From NCBI GenBank assembly GCA_910588175.1, contig CAJUQQ010000002.1, forward strand, positions 38,359 to 102,358: a stretch of 64,000 nt of DNA, read 5' to 3'. A program made the position numbers and the translations under genes. Origin of the DNA: an uncultured Oscillibacter sp. Lineage in GTDB: Bacteria > Bacillota > Clostridia > Oscillospirales > Oscillospiraceae. Below, piece after piece: positions 1 to 8,144 of this stretch; positions within the stretch are counted from its first letter, which is position 1; each line of letters begins with the position of its first letter. Under the pieces are notes generated by a model. It made no database searches, was not told where the DNA came from, and was given only the letters and a program-made list of their open reading frames with translations.

Positions 1-36
1 AAAAACCGGAGCCTGAAAGGCTCCGGTTTTTTCTGT
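1..36 (-). terminator. Rho-independent terminator of lexA
   Basis: The stem is CCGGAGCC/GGCTCCGG with a short loop, an A-run on the left and a T-run on the right. It lies just past the lexA stop. The flanking runs on both sides would allow termination in both directions. Confidence 0.85.
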
Positions 37-42
37 GAGGGA

Positions 43-633
43 TCAGTAATGACGGACAACGGCGGCAACCTTTCCAAGAATCTGGGCATAGGTACCGTCG
101 ATGGGGGAGTAGTCGTCATTCTCCGGCAGCAGCCAGGTTTGCCCCCCCCGAAGGGAGAGGCGTTTGACCGTGGCTTCGTCCTCAATCATGGCTACCACGA
201 TCTCGCCGTGCCGGGCGGCAGGCTGGCTGTGGACCACCACCAGATCGCCGGGAAGGATGCCGGCGTTCAGCATGGATTCTCCCCGGACCCGAAGGGCAAA
301 ATACTCGCCCTCCCGGCCTCCGGCGTCGAAGGGCAGATAGTCCTCAATACACTCCTCCGCCAGGATGGGGCTTCCGGCGGCCACATGGCCCAGAATGGGC
401 ACCTGGCCCTTTGGCACAGGGGTCTCGGTCAGGGCAATGGCCCGGCCCTTCCCGGCTCCCTTGGCGATGACGCCGGCTTCCTCCAGATGCTTGAGGTGAA
501 AGTGAACGGTGGAGGGGGATTTCAGGCCCACCGCGTCGCCGATCTCCCGCACGGAGGGCGGGTATCCCTGGGTCTGGATGCAGGAGACAATGTAGTCATA
601 GACCTTCTGCTGCATGTGCGTGAGCTTTGCCAT
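43..633 (-). CDS. lexA: LexA repressor, SOS response master regulator
   Basis: This is the SOS repressor, 196 aa, the usual family length. The N-terminal winged helix (residues 1-65) has the PPSVREIG and SPSTVHFHL segments of the recognition helix. The C-terminal S24 autoprotease carries the Ala86-Gly87 cleavage site (VAAGSP), catalytic Ser120 (RGESM) and Lys157 (ATVKR). On RecA activation, LexA of this family cleaves itself and releases DNA-repair promoters. The start is the ATG at 631-633, preceded by GGAGGT; the frame stays open further upstream but has no support there. The promoter carries an operator-like palindrome over its -35 box, so the gene is probably autoregulated. It is followed by a strong terminator and is monocistronic. 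Confidence 0.97.
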   Translation of the reverse strand: MAKLTHMQQKVYDYIVSCIQTQGYPPSVREIGDAVGLKSPSTVHFHLKHLEEAGVIAKGAGKGRAIALTETPVPKGQVPILGHVAAGSPILAEECIEDYLPFDAGGREGEYFALRVRGESMLNAGILPGDLVVVHSQPAARHGEIVVAMIEDEATVKRLSLRGGQTWLLPENDDYSPIDGTYAQILGKVAAVVRHY

Positions 634-679
634 AACAGAAACCTCCTCCGGACCGCGGATGGTAATAAGGATTTTCCCC

Positions 680-719
680 AGTATAGCACAGTCCGAAGGA
701 AAAAGCAAACATTTGTTTG
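680..719 (-). promoter_or_regulatory. lexA promoter with LexA-box-like palindrome
   Basis: Reading the minus strand, TTGCTT (703-708) and TATACT (680-685) are 17 bp apart, with a TG extension before the -10. The palindrome CAAAC-N4-GTTTG (706-719) overlaps the -35. It resembles the Firmicutes SOS box CGAAC-N4-GTTCG with symmetric G-to-A changes. Its place at the lexA promoter supports an autorepression site; binding is inferred. Confidence 0.7.
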
Positions 720-737
720 AAGAATTTTGAAGAAACG

Positions 738-775
738 AAAACGCCCCTCGGACCATGCCGAGAGGCGTTTTTGCT
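738..775 (-). terminator. Terminator of secG
   Basis: The hairpin CGCCCCTCGG/CCGAGAGGCG is flanked by A-run and T-run and sits directly after the secG stop codon. Confidence 0.8.
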
Positions 776-779
776 TTGT

Positions 780-1010
780 TCAGCCGAGAATCAGCAGCAC
801 CATGGTCAGAATCAGGAACAGAGCCCCAATCCATTTGGTGGCCCGGGCCAGCTTGGCGTCCATAGTCTTGGCCTTGTTCTTGGCCAGGAAGGAGTCGGCC
901 ACGCCGCCGATGGCGCCGGAGAGGCCGGCGCTCTTGCCGGACTGGAACAGCACGATCAGGATGATGCCCAGCCCGCAGAGGAGCTGCAAAACAGTGATAG
1001 CGAGTTTCAA
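780..1010 (-). CDS. secG: Protein translocase subunit SecG
   Basis: This is the small third subunit of the SecYEG channel in the cytoplasmic membrane. At 76 aa it has the family length. It has two membrane helices (about residues 4-22 and 55-75) and the conserved SGKSAGLSGAIGG loop between them. The start codon is TTG (1008-1010), chosen because a strong GGAGGTAGGACATC ribosome site ends just before it and no ATG fits. It is a single gene with its own promoter and terminator between lexA and a secreted protease; in Bacilli secG usually precedes rnr, which is absent here. Confidence 0.95.
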   Translation of the reverse strand: MKLAITVLQLLCGLGIILIVLFQSGKSAGLSGAIGGVADSFLAKNKAKTMDAKLARATKWIGALFLILTMVLLILG

Positions 1011-1032
1011 GATGTCCTACCTCCAAATGAAC

Positions 1033-1096
1033 TCACGCGGTGCGTGAAACATATTTGACAGCTTTTAATGTTACCACAAGTTTCCCGAATTTTCAA
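1033..1096 (-). promoter_or_regulatory. secG promoter and leader hairpin
   Basis: On the minus strand TTGAAA (1091-1096) and TAACAT (1068-1073) are separated by 17 bp. The leader then contains a small hairpin, TCACGC/GCGTGA (1033-1047), just upstream of the ribosome site. Confidence 0.6.
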
Positions 1097-1147
1097 GTGT
1101 TATTTGCGAAAATTCTGAAGGAATTCTCGGGCTCCCGGGGAAGCCGG

Positions 1148-2362
1148 TTACTCCGCGTTCCGCACTTCCTCCACAACCTCCCGCAGGGTCAGGCCTTCCA
1201 CGGTCCAGTCCGCCGCCAGCACCGGGGTGAGGGGAACGGAGATGTACAGGTTGTTGCCCGCCTCATAGGCGCCGGAGGTGACCCCCACCACATGGCCCAG
1301 GGCGTTCAGCAGGGCGCCGCCGCTGCTTCCGTGGGAGATGTCGGCGGTGTTGACAATGCAGGGGAAGCCGAACTTCTGCACCTCATGGTCCGTGGAGCTG
1401 ACCACGCCGTCGCTGATGGCCAGGGTGAGGCCCAGGGGCGCGCCCAGGGCGTAAACCGGGTCTCCCCGGCGGAGGGCGGGCTCCTCCGCAATCTCCAGGC
1501 AGGAGAAGAAGGGGGCCTCAGTTTTCTCCAGAGAGGTCCGGGAGATCCGCAGCAGGGCCAGGTCCGCGCCCGCGTCGTAGAAGAGGACCTTTTCCACCGG
1601 GAAGGTCTCGCCGGTAATGAGGGTGACGGTAGCCTGAACGGCGTCCTCTATGGTGTGGTAGTTGGTGACGGCCAGCCCGTCGGGGGTGACGAAAAAGCCG
1701 CTTCCGCCATTGCTCCGCCGCTGGGCCCGGTAGGCCTTATCCGTGTAGTACACGTCCAGCCGGAAGGCGGCGGCCATGTGCCGGTCGGCCAGCTGCCGGG
1801 CGGTGAGCTCCTCCGGGAACAGGTCTTGGACCTGCTCCTGGGTCCAGACTCCCTTTTCCACCAGACGCTCGGCGGCGGACGGTCCGTCCTCCCCCGGGAA
1901 GGGCAGGGCGTCCCGGACCAGCTGGTACAGGTCCCCCAGGGTCAGGGTTTCCCCATAGTCCCGGGAGGTCAGGGCCACCCGCCGGGCAAAGAGGGCGGCG
2001 TTGGCGTCGGTGAAGCCCTCATACCCCAGCAGACGCAGCAGGGCGGCGCAGAACTCACCGGTGGGAATGGGGTCCTTCTGACCGCCGGTGACGGTGACCC
2101 AGCCCTGGGCCGCGGCGTAGTCCTGGGGGCCGGAGACCAGCTCCTCCGCGTCCGCTCCGCTGAGCCGCACCAGCAGCTTCACAGCCTGGAGACGGCTGGC
2201 GGGGCTGGACAGGTCCGCCCCTGAGGGAACGCCGTCAATCAGCCCCAGGGCCGCCAGGGTCCCGGCGGCCTTTTGGGACTCCCCCTCCAGGGCGGCGGCG
2301 GAGGGAACCGCGCCCAAAAGCAGGGTCAAGGCGCAGAGCAGGGCAAAGAATCGTTTTTTCAT
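1148..2362 (-). CDS. Secreted HtrA-like trypsin-family serine protease
   Basis: This is an exported serine protease, 404 aa. A signal peptide covers residues 1-25 (positive MKKR, hydrophobic core, AAA exit). About residues 30-165 form an alanine-rich helical region resembling degenerate S-layer homology repeats. The C-terminal half is an S1C protease domain with the triad in order: His in TNYHTIED, Asp in GADLALLRI, Ser in HGSSGGALL. There is no PDZ domain, unlike standard HtrA/DegP, so the N-terminal region may replace it for wall anchoring or substrate choice. I chose the ATG at 2360-2362 over one five codons upstream because GGAGGC is correctly spaced for it. The likely role is extracytoplasmic protein quality control or processing. 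Confidence 0.85.
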   Translation of the reverse strand: MKKRFFALLCALTLLLGAVPSAAALEGESQKAAGTLAALGLIDGVPSGADLSSPASRLQAVKLLVRLSGADAEELVSGPQDYAAAQGWVTVTGGQKDPIPTGEFCAALLRLLGYEGFTDANAALFARRVALTSRDYGETLTLGDLYQLVRDALPFPGEDGPSAAERLVEKGVWTQEQVQDLFPEELTARQLADRHMAAAFRLDVYYTDKAYRAQRRSNGGSGFFVTPDGLAVTNYHTIEDAVQATVTLITGETFPVEKVLFYDAGADLALLRISRTSLEKTEAPFFSCLEIAEEPALRRGDPVYALGAPLGLTLAISDGVVSSTDHEVQKFGFPCIVNTADISHGSSGGALLNALGHVVGVTSGAYEAGNNLYISVPLTPVLAADWTVEGLTLREVVEEVRNAE

Positions 2363-2434
2363 GGGATAAGCCTCCATCTAGCAGATTCGTCATATTGTAG
2401 CACGCCGGGCCGGGTTTTGCAAGGGCCGGCGGAC

Positions 2435-2463
2435 TGGACAGGAGAGGAAAAGTCTGATATAAT
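2435..2463 (+). promoter_or_regulatory. Promoter of deoC-deoD
   Basis: TGGACA (2435-2440) and a consensus TATAAT (2458-2463) are 17 bp apart, about 60 bases before deoC. I see no DeoR or CRE-like operator. Confidence 0.75.
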
Positions 2464-2525
2464 TGGAATGGTAGACCTTTCCCCGCCGAAGACCGGATAC
2501 CAAAATGATAAAGGAGAACGCTGAA

Positions 2526-3182
2526 ATGGAACTGAAGGAAATCCTTGGAAAGTGCGACCACACCCTCCTGGCCCAGGGAGCCACTTGGGAGGAGATCAAG
2601 GCCATCTGTGACGACGGTATGAAGTATCAGTGCGCTAGCGTCTGCATCCCCGCCTCCTATGTAAAGCAGGCGGCGGAGTACGCGGCGGGCAGGCTGCCCA
2701 TCTGCACGGTCATCGGCTTCCCCAACGGCTATGACACCACCGCGGCCAAATGTTTTATGGCCACAGACGCCGTGGAGAACGGCGCGGAGGAAGTGGACAT
2801 GGTCATCAACATCGGCTGGGTGAAGGACCGGAAGTGGGACGAGCTGCTGGCGGAAATCAAGGCCGTCAAGGCCGCCTGCAAGGGTAAGCTGCTGAAGGTG
2901 ATCATTGAATGCTGCCTCCTCACCGACGAGGAGAAAATCAAGATGTGCGAAATCGTCACCGCCTCCGGCGCGGAGTATATCAAGACCTCCACCGGCTTCG
3001 GCGGCGGCGGGGCCACCCGGGAGGACGTGGCCCTCTTTGCCAAGCACGTGGGTCCCCATGTGAAGATCAAGGCCGCCGGCGGCATCGCCGACTTGAAGGA
3101 CGCGGAGGACTTCCTGAATCTGGGGGCTTCCCGCCTGGGCACCAGCCGGGTGGTCAAGGCGGTAAAGGCCCTGGAGGGCTGA
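2526..3182 (+). CDS. deoC: Deoxyribose-phosphate aldolase
   Basis: DeoC splits 2-deoxy-D-ribose 5-phosphate into glyceraldehyde 3-phosphate and acetaldehyde, the last step of deoxynucleoside catabolism in the cytoplasm. The 218-aa protein is a class I TIM-barrel aldolase. It shows the Schiff-base lysine K153 (YIKTSTGF), the second lysine K182 (KIKAAGG) and the proton-relay aspartate D91 (VDMVINIG). The start at 2526 has AGGAG eight bases upstream; an in-frame ATG at 2505 overlaps that site and is less likely. One base separates it from deoD, so the two form an operon that turns nucleosides into bases and sugar phosphates. The phosphopentomutase linking them is not in the window. Confidence 0.95.
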   Translation: MELKEILGKCDHTLLAQGATWEEIKAICDDGMKYQCASVCIPASYVKQAAEYAAGRLPICTVIGFPNGYDTTAAKCFMATDAVENGAEEVDMVINIGWVKDRKWDELLAEIKAVKAACKGKLLKVIIECCLLTDEEKIKMCEIVTASGAEYIKTSTGFGGGGATREDVALFAKHVGPHVKIKAAGGIADLKDAEDFLNLGASRLGTSRVVKAVKALEG

Positions 3183-3183
3183 C

Positions 3184-3903
3184 ATGGGAGGAACGCCCCA
3201 CAACGAGGCCGCCCGGGGCGATTTCGCCCGGACGGTCCTCATGCCCGGCGATCCCCTCCGGGCCAAATTCATCGCCGAGACCTTTCTGGAGAATCCCCGG
3301 CTGGTGAACAACGTCCGGGGCATCCAGGGCTGGACGGGGACCTACCAAGGCGTCCCCGTATCCGCCATGGCCTCCGGCATGGGGATGCCCAGCATGGGCA
3401 TCTACTCCCACGAGCTTTTCCACTTCTATGACGTGGACAACATCATCCGGGTAGGCACCACCGGGGCCCTCTCGCCGAAGCTGAAGCTCCGGGACCTGGT
3501 GATTGCCCAGGGAGCCTGTACGGATTCCAACTACGCCCACCATCTGGGCCTTTCCGGGGTGTTCGCCCCCATCGCGGACTTCACGCTGCTGGAAACCGCC
3601 GTGGCGGCGGCCCGGGACCGGGGGCTGGAGCCCCCGGTGGGGAATCTCCTCAGCTCCGACGTGTTCTATTATAAAAAGGGCGGCGGTCTGGAGTGGGCGG
3701 ACATGGGGGTGCTGGCCATCGACATGGAGACGGCGGGGCTCTACATCAACGCCGCCGAGGCGGGGAAGCGGGCCCTGACCATCTGCGCCGTCACGGACAG
3801 CCTGGTCACCGGAGAGGCGCTTCCCCCGGCGGAGCGGCAGAGTTCCCTTTCCCAGATGATGGAAATCGCCCTGGAGACCGCCGTCCGGATGGCGAAACGG
3901 TAA
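3184..3903 (+). CDS. deoD: Purine-nucleoside phosphorylase, DeoD type
   Basis: DeoD cleaves purine (deoxy)nucleosides with phosphate into base and (deoxy)ribose 1-phosphate. The 239-aa protein matches the hexameric NP-I family: phosphate-loop MPGDPLRAKFIAE near the N-terminus, VGTTGAL in the middle, DMETAGLY for nucleoside contact and the catalytic aspartate in VTDS near residue 204. The start follows GGAGGGCTGAC, which lies inside the end of deoC. The deoC-deoD pair, followed by a BMP lipoprotein and its ABC transporter, makes a nucleoside uptake and salvage block. I see no terminator directly after the gene, but the next gene has its own strong promoter. Confidence 0.95.
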   Translation: MGGTPHNEAARGDFARTVLMPGDPLRAKFIAETFLENPRLVNNVRGIQGWTGTYQGVPVSAMASGMGMPSMGIYSHELFHFYDVDNIIRVGTTGALSPKLKLRDLVIAQGACTDSNYAHHLGLSGVFAPIADFTLLETAVAAARDRGLEPPVGNLLSSDVFYYKKGGGLEWADMGVLAIDMETAGLYINAAEAGKRALTICAVTDSLVTGEALPPAERQSSLSQMMEIALETAVRMAKR

Positions 3904-3991
3904 ACGATTTGGAGAGAACGCCGCCGTCTTTGTGGGAAACGATGGGGCTTCCCCGTAAATTTGTCGAAACGGAAAACATTTGGAAATCCGG

Positions 3992-4020
3992 TTGAAATTC
4001 GGGGAAGGAATTGTTATAAT
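3992..4020 (+). promoter_or_regulatory. Promoter of the BMP lipoprotein gene
   Basis: TTGAAA (3992-3997), 17 bp, then perfect TATAAT (4015-4020). The leader holds a short CCTCTG/CAGAGG hairpin (4042-4058). No purine riboswitch core is visible. Confidence 0.8.
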
Positions 4021-4084
4021 GGGCTTGGCCCACTGAGGCCGCCTCTGTTTCGCAGAGGAACATATGGAAGGAAGGTTGATAGCA

Positions 4085-5275
4085 ATGAAGAAGTTATTTG
4101 CGATCCTGCTGACGCTGGCAATGGTCCTGTCTCTGGCCGCCTGCGGCGGCGACTCCGGCAAGAAGGACGACAGCGCCCCCGCCGATGGCGAAAGCCAGCA
4201 GCAGGAGCCCGCCGCTCCCGCCGATGACGGCGGCTCTGAGGGCGGAGCGGACATCCGGGTTGCCATGATCACGGACTACGGCGACATCACGGACCAGTCC
4301 TTTAACCAGACCACCTACGAGGCCTGCAAGGCCTGGAGCGAGGCCAACGGCGTGGAGTTTACCTACTACAAGCCCGCCGGCGACTCCACCGCTGAGCGGG
4401 TGGCCATGGTGGAAAAGGCCGCCGACGAGGATTACAATGTCATCGTCATGCCCGGCTTTGCCTTTGCCGAGACCATCAAGGACTGCGCGGACCTCTATCC
4501 CGAGATCAGCTTCATCGCCCTGGACGTGGCCGAGGGTGACGTGGGCACCATCCCCAGCAACACCTACTGCGCCGTCTATAAGGAAGAGCTCTGCGGCTAC
4601 ATGGCTGGCGTCGCCGCCGTGAAGCTGGGCTACACCCACCTGGGCTACCTGGGCGGCATGGCCGTCCCCGCCGTGCAGCGCTTCGGCTACGGCTTCATCC
4701 AGGGCGTGGACGCCGCCGCCGGTGAGCTGGGCCTGAGCGACGTGGTTGTGGAGTATGTCTACGGCAACCAGTTCTTCGGCGATCCCGACATCACCGCCTA
4801 TGCGGACAACTGGTATCAGAACGTGGGCGTCCAGGCGATCTTCGCCTGCGGCGGCGGCATCTGCACCTCCGCCGGTGAGGCGGCCGCCAAGGTTCCCGGC
4901 ACCAAGGTCATCGGCGTGGACGTGGACCAGAGCTTCACCCTGGACGCCGCCTACGGCGAGGGCGTGACCCTGACCTCCGCCATGAAGGGCCTGGCCGCCA
5001 CCGTCACCCACATGCTGGACGAGGTGGCCGCGGGCAACTTCGGCAACTACGGCGGCAAGGCCGAGGCCCTGGGCCTGGTCTCCGGCGACGACCCCAACGC
5101 CAACTACGTCCTGCTGCCCATGGACACCACCCAGTGGGGCGATGGCTTCTCTCAGGACGACTACAAGGCCCTGGTGAAGGACATGTTCGAAGGCAAGGTC
5201 ACCGTGTCCGACGACATCTCCGCCCTGCCCGAAACCACCAACATCCAGGTCAACGACCTGGGCAACATCAAGTAA
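4085..5275 (+). CDS. BMP-family nucleoside-binding lipoprotein
   Basis: This is the extracellular substrate-binding lipoprotein of a nucleoside ABC importer (BMP/PnrA/NupA family), 396 aa. The signal peptide ends in a lipobox with the modified cysteine at residue 20 (LAAC), then a low-complexity D/S/A/E/Q linker. The PnrA-like domain begins with RVAMITDYGDITDQSFNQ, matching the family N-terminal strand, and contains the VIGVDVDQSF motif. The start at 4085 has AAGGAAGG upstream; the longer reading frame starting at 4064 is unlikely. It is followed by a strong terminator and then the ATPase and two permeases under a separate promoter, which would allow the binding protein to be made in excess. 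Neighbouring deoC-deoD support nucleosides as substrate. Confidence 0.92.
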   Translation: MKKLFAILLTLAMVLSLAACGGDSGKKDDSAPADGESQQQEPAAPADDGGSEGGADIRVAMITDYGDITDQSFNQTTYEACKAWSEANGVEFTYYKPAGDSTAERVAMVEKAADEDYNVIVMPGFAFAETIKDCADLYPEISFIALDVAEGDVGTIPSNTYCAVYKEELCGYMAGVAAVKLGYTHLGYLGGMAVPAVQRFGYGFIQGVDAAAGELGLSDVVVEYVYGNQFFGDPDITAYADNWYQNVGVQAIFACGGGICTSAGEAAAKVPGTKVIGVDVDQSFTLDAAYGEGVTLTSAMKGLAATVTHMLDEVAAGNFGNYGGKAEALGLVSGDDPNANYVLLPMDTTQWGDGFSQDDYKALVKDMFEGKVTVSDDISALPETTNIQVNDLGNIK

Positions 5276-5293
5276 AAACACCCTCAAGCATTG

Positions 5294-5326
5294 TGAGGAC
5301 GGGATTTTCCCGTCCTCACTTTTTTA
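5294..5326 (+). terminator. Terminator after the BMP lipoprotein gene
   Basis: An 11-bp stem, TGAGGACGGGA/TCCCGTCCTCA, is followed by CTTTTTT. It separates the binding-protein transcript from the ABC transporter genes. Confidence 0.9.
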
Positions 5327-5384
5327 CTTGCCGGCAGCTTGTAGAGAGAAAAGGTCAACTTTGTGAAAATTTGCAAAAAATGCT

Positions 5385-5413
5385 TTGAATTCTCCGCCTG
5401 GATATGGTACAAT
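5385..5413 (+). promoter_or_regulatory. Promoter of the nucleoside ABC transporter operon
   Basis: TTGAAT (5385-5390) and TACAAT (5408-5413) are 17 bp apart and lie in an AT-rich stretch after the terminator. Confidence 0.7.
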
Positions 5414-5468
5414 AAACAGGAACCTATTTTCTCGTGAGCGGTTTCGAGAAACAGAGAAGGAGGAGGTC

Positions 5469-7007
5469 GTGAAATTGGAACAGAGTTACGCCATTGAGAT
5501 GCTGAACATCACCAAGCGGTTCCCCGGCATCGTGGCCAACGACAATATCACATTACAGCTGAAAAAGGGCGAGATCCACGCCCTGCTTGGCGAGAACGGC
5601 GCCGGAAAGTCCACGCTGATGAGCGTGCTCTTCGGCCTGTACCAGCCGGAGGAGGGCGTCATCAAAAAGGACGGCCAGGTGGTGTCCATCAAGGACCCCA
5701 ACGATGCCAACGACCTGGGGATCGGCATGGTCCACCAGCATTTTAAGCTGGTGGAGTGCTTCACGGTTCTGGACAACATCATTATGGGCGTGGAGCCCTG
5801 CAGGCACGGCTTCCTCCAGAAGGCGGAGGCCCGGGAGAAGGTCCTGGCCCTGTCCGAGAAGTACGGCCTCCGGGTGGACCCGGACGCCCTGGTGGAGGAC
5901 ATCACCGTGGGCATGCAGCAGCGCACCGAGATTTTAAAGATGCTGTACCGGGAGAATGAGATCCTGATTTTCGACGAGCCCACCGCCGTGCTGACGCCCC
6001 AGGAGATCGACGAGCTGATGCAGATCATGAAGAATCTGGCCGGCGAGGGCAAGAGCATCCTCTTCATCTCCCACAAGCTGGCGGAGATCATGTCGGTGGC
6101 CAACCGCTGCTCCGTGCTGCGCAAGGGAAAGTACATCGGCACCGTGGACATCGCCACCAGCTCCCAGGAGGAGCTGAGCCGGATGATGGTGGGCCGGGAC
6201 GTGAACTTCGTGGTGGAGAAGGCCCCCGCCAAGCCCGGCGAGGTGGTGCTGGACGTGAAGGGAATGACCGTGGCCTCCAAGCGCCACGGGAACAACGCGG
6301 TGAAAAATGTCTCCTTCCAGGTCCGCCGGGGCGAGATCGTCTGCATCGCGGGCATCGACGGCAACGGCCAGACGGAGCTGGTCTACGGCATCTCCGGTCT
6401 GGAGCCGTTGAAGGAGGGCGCGCTGACCCTGAACGGCCGGGACATTACCAAGGCCCCCATCCGCAAGCGGAACACCTCCGGCATGAGCCACATCCCCGAG
6501 GACCGGCACAAGCACGGCTTGGTGCTGGACTACAGTCTGGAGGACAACATGGTGCTCCAGCGCTATTTTGAGAGCCACTTTGTCACCCCCGCGGGCTTCC
6601 TGAAACGGCGGGCCATCCGGGAGTACGCCGTGGGCCTCATCGGCCAGTACGACGTCCGCTCCGGCCAGGGCCCCGTCACGGCGGCCCGGAGCATGTCCGG
6701 CGGCAACCAGCAGAAGGCCATCATTGCCCGGGAGATCGACAAGAACCCGGAGCTGCTCATCGCCGTCCAGCCCACCCGGGGCCTGGACGTGGGCGCCATT
6801 GAGTACATACACAAGCAGATCGTGGCCCAGCGGGACGCCGGGAAGGGCGTGCTGCTGGTGAGCCTGGAGCTGGACGAGGTCATGAACGTCTCCGACCGCA
6901 TCCTGGTCATGTACGAGGGGGAGATCGTGGGCGAGTTCGACCCCAAGACCGTCACGGTGGAAGAGCTGGGCCTCTACATGGCCGGCGCGAAGAAGAAGGG
7001 AGCGTAA
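5469..7007 (+). CDS. Nucleoside ABC transporter ATP-binding protein, two fused domains
   Basis: This is the energy-coupling ATPase of a BMP-type nucleoside importer (NupO/YufO-like), about 512 aa. It has two ABC domains, as in sugar and nucleoside importers. The first has Walker A GENGAGKST and Walker B ILIFDEPTAVL; its signature region is degenerate (VGMQQR). The second has a degenerate Walker A (GIDGNGQTE) but a clear signature MSGGNQQK, and Q-P-T in place of D-E-P-T. That asymmetry is typical of this family. The start is uncertain by two codons: GTG at 5469 or TTG at 5475, both served by AGGAGG. Three bases separate it from the first permease. Confidence 0.93.
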   Translation: MKLEQSYAIEMLNITKRFPGIVANDNITLQLKKGEIHALLGENGAGKSTLMSVLFGLYQPEEGVIKKDGQVVSIKDPNDANDLGIGMVHQHFKLVECFTVLDNIIMGVEPCRHGFLQKAEAREKVLALSEKYGLRVDPDALVEDITVGMQQRTEILKMLYRENEILIFDEPTAVLTPQEIDELMQIMKNLAGEGKSILFISHKLAEIMSVANRCSVLRKGKYIGTVDIATSSQEELSRMMVGRDVNFVVEKAPAKPGEVVLDVKGMTVASKRHGNNAVKNVSFQVRRGEIVCIAGIDGNGQTELVYGISGLEPLKEGALTLNGRDITKAPIRKRNTSGMSHIPEDRHKHGLVLDYSLEDNMVLQRYFESHFVTPAGFLKRRAIREYAVGLIGQYDVRSGQGPVTAARSMSGGNQQKAIIAREIDKNPELLIAVQPTRGLDVGAIEYIHKQIVAQRDAGKGVLLVSLELDEVMNVSDRILVMYEGEIVGEFDPKTVTVEELGLYMAGAKKKGA

Positions 7008-7010
7008 GGC

Positions 7011-8144
7011 ATGAAAAAAGAAAAGACCTCCCTGCTGCGCAACGGCGCGGTTCAATCCCTGCTGGCGTCCCTGCTGTGCATCCTGCTGGGCCTGCTGGTG
7101 GGCTATATCGCCCTGCTTCTCATCAATCCCGCCGGGGCCAACGGGGCCATTTTGGCCATCGTGGAAAACTTCATGACCTATTCCAAGTCCACGGCCCAGC
7201 TCCGCTATTTCGGCAGCACCCTGGTGAAGACCGCACCGCTGCTGATGTGCAGTCTGTCGGTGCTCTTCGCCTATAAGGTGGGCCTGTTCAACATCGGCGC
7301 GGCCGGTCAGTACGTGGTGGGCACCGGCGCGGCGCTGTACTGCGCCCTGGGGCTGAAGCTGCCCTGGTTCCTCTGCCTTCTGGCCGCCGTCCTGGCCGGG
7401 GCCGCCCTGGGGGCCGTCTCCGGCGTGCTGAAAGCCTACTGCAACGTCAACGAGGTCATCTCCTGCATCATGCTGAACTGGATCAGCCTCTATGCCGTGA
7501 ACATGCTGCTGACCCAGGTAAAGGAGGAGACCAGCCCGTATACCTACACCCTGGCCAGCACCAACGAGGGGGCCATTCTCCCCTCCCTGGGCCTGGGGGC
7601 TCTGTTCAGCAAGAATCAGTACGTGGGCCTGGCCATTCCCCTGGCGGTTCTGGTGGCGGTTTTGGTGTGGGTCCTGCTGGAGAAAACCAAGCTGGGCTAT
7701 GAGCTGAAGGCCACCGGCTGCAACAAGTTTGCCGCCAAATACTGCGGCATGCGGGAGCGGAAGAACCTGATTCTCACCATGGCCATCGCCGGGGGTCTTG
7801 CCGGCATGGGCGCGGCCATGCTCTTCCTCTCCGGCTTCGAGCAGTGGCAGTGTACCCAGTCCGCCGTTCCCGCCATGGGCTTCAACGGCATCGCCGCCGC
7901 CTTCCTGGGCGGGCTGAACCCCATCGGGGCAATTTTCTCCTCCTACTTCATTCAGCACATCACCAACGGCGGGGCGTATGTGGACAAGACCATGTACTCC
8001 TCCCAGATCTCGGACTTCATCTCCGCGCTGATCATCTACCTCTGCGGCTTCGTCCTCTTCTTCAAGATGGCGCTGAACAGCTGGCTGAACCGCCGTGACG
8101 AAAAGAAAATGGCGGCCGCCGGGAAAGGAGGCGACGGGAAATGA
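7011..8144 (+). CDS. Nucleoside ABC transporter permease (NupP/YufP-like)
   Basis: This is an integral-membrane channel subunit of the BMP-type nucleoside importer, 377 aa, with about nine hydrophobic segments. It belongs to the BPD_transp_2 family; the loop GLFNIGAAGQYVVGTGAA and the EAA-like segment GFNGIAAAFLGGLNPIGA are typical of the larger permease (COG4603). The N-terminus is basic and polar, then a first helix at about residues 17-37. The stop overlaps the next permease by 4 bases (ATGA), pointing to coupled translation and a heteromeric channel. Confidence 0.92.
   Translation: MKKEKTSLLRNGAVQSLLASLLCILLGLLVGYIALLLINPAGANGAILAIVENFMTYSKSTAQLRYFGSTLVKTAPLLMCSLSVLFAYKVGLFNIGAAGQYVVGTGAALYCALGLKLPWFLCLLAAVLAGAALGAVSGVLKAYCNVNEVISCIMLNWISLYAVNMLLTQVKEETSPYTYTLASTNEGAILPSLGLGALFSKNQYVGLAIPLAVLVAVLVWVLLEKTKLGYELKATGCNKFAAKYCGMRERKNLILTMAIAGGLAGMGAAMLFLSGFEQWQCTQSAVPAMGFNGIAAAFLGGLNPIGAIFSSYFIQHITNGGAYVDKTMYSSQISDFISALIIYLCGFVLFFKMALNSWLNRRDEKKMAAAGKGGDGK

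Noticed and set aside
4021..4084. Purine riboswitch before the BMP lipoprotein
   Set aside because: The leader is only about 60 bases, with one short hairpin and none of the conserved purine-aptamer core.
5934..7958. 674-aa open frame on the minus strand
   Set aside because: It lies opposite the nucleoside ABC transporter genes, has the low-complexity His/Gln/Gly/Val composition of an antisense frame in GC-rich DNA, and has no ribosome site.
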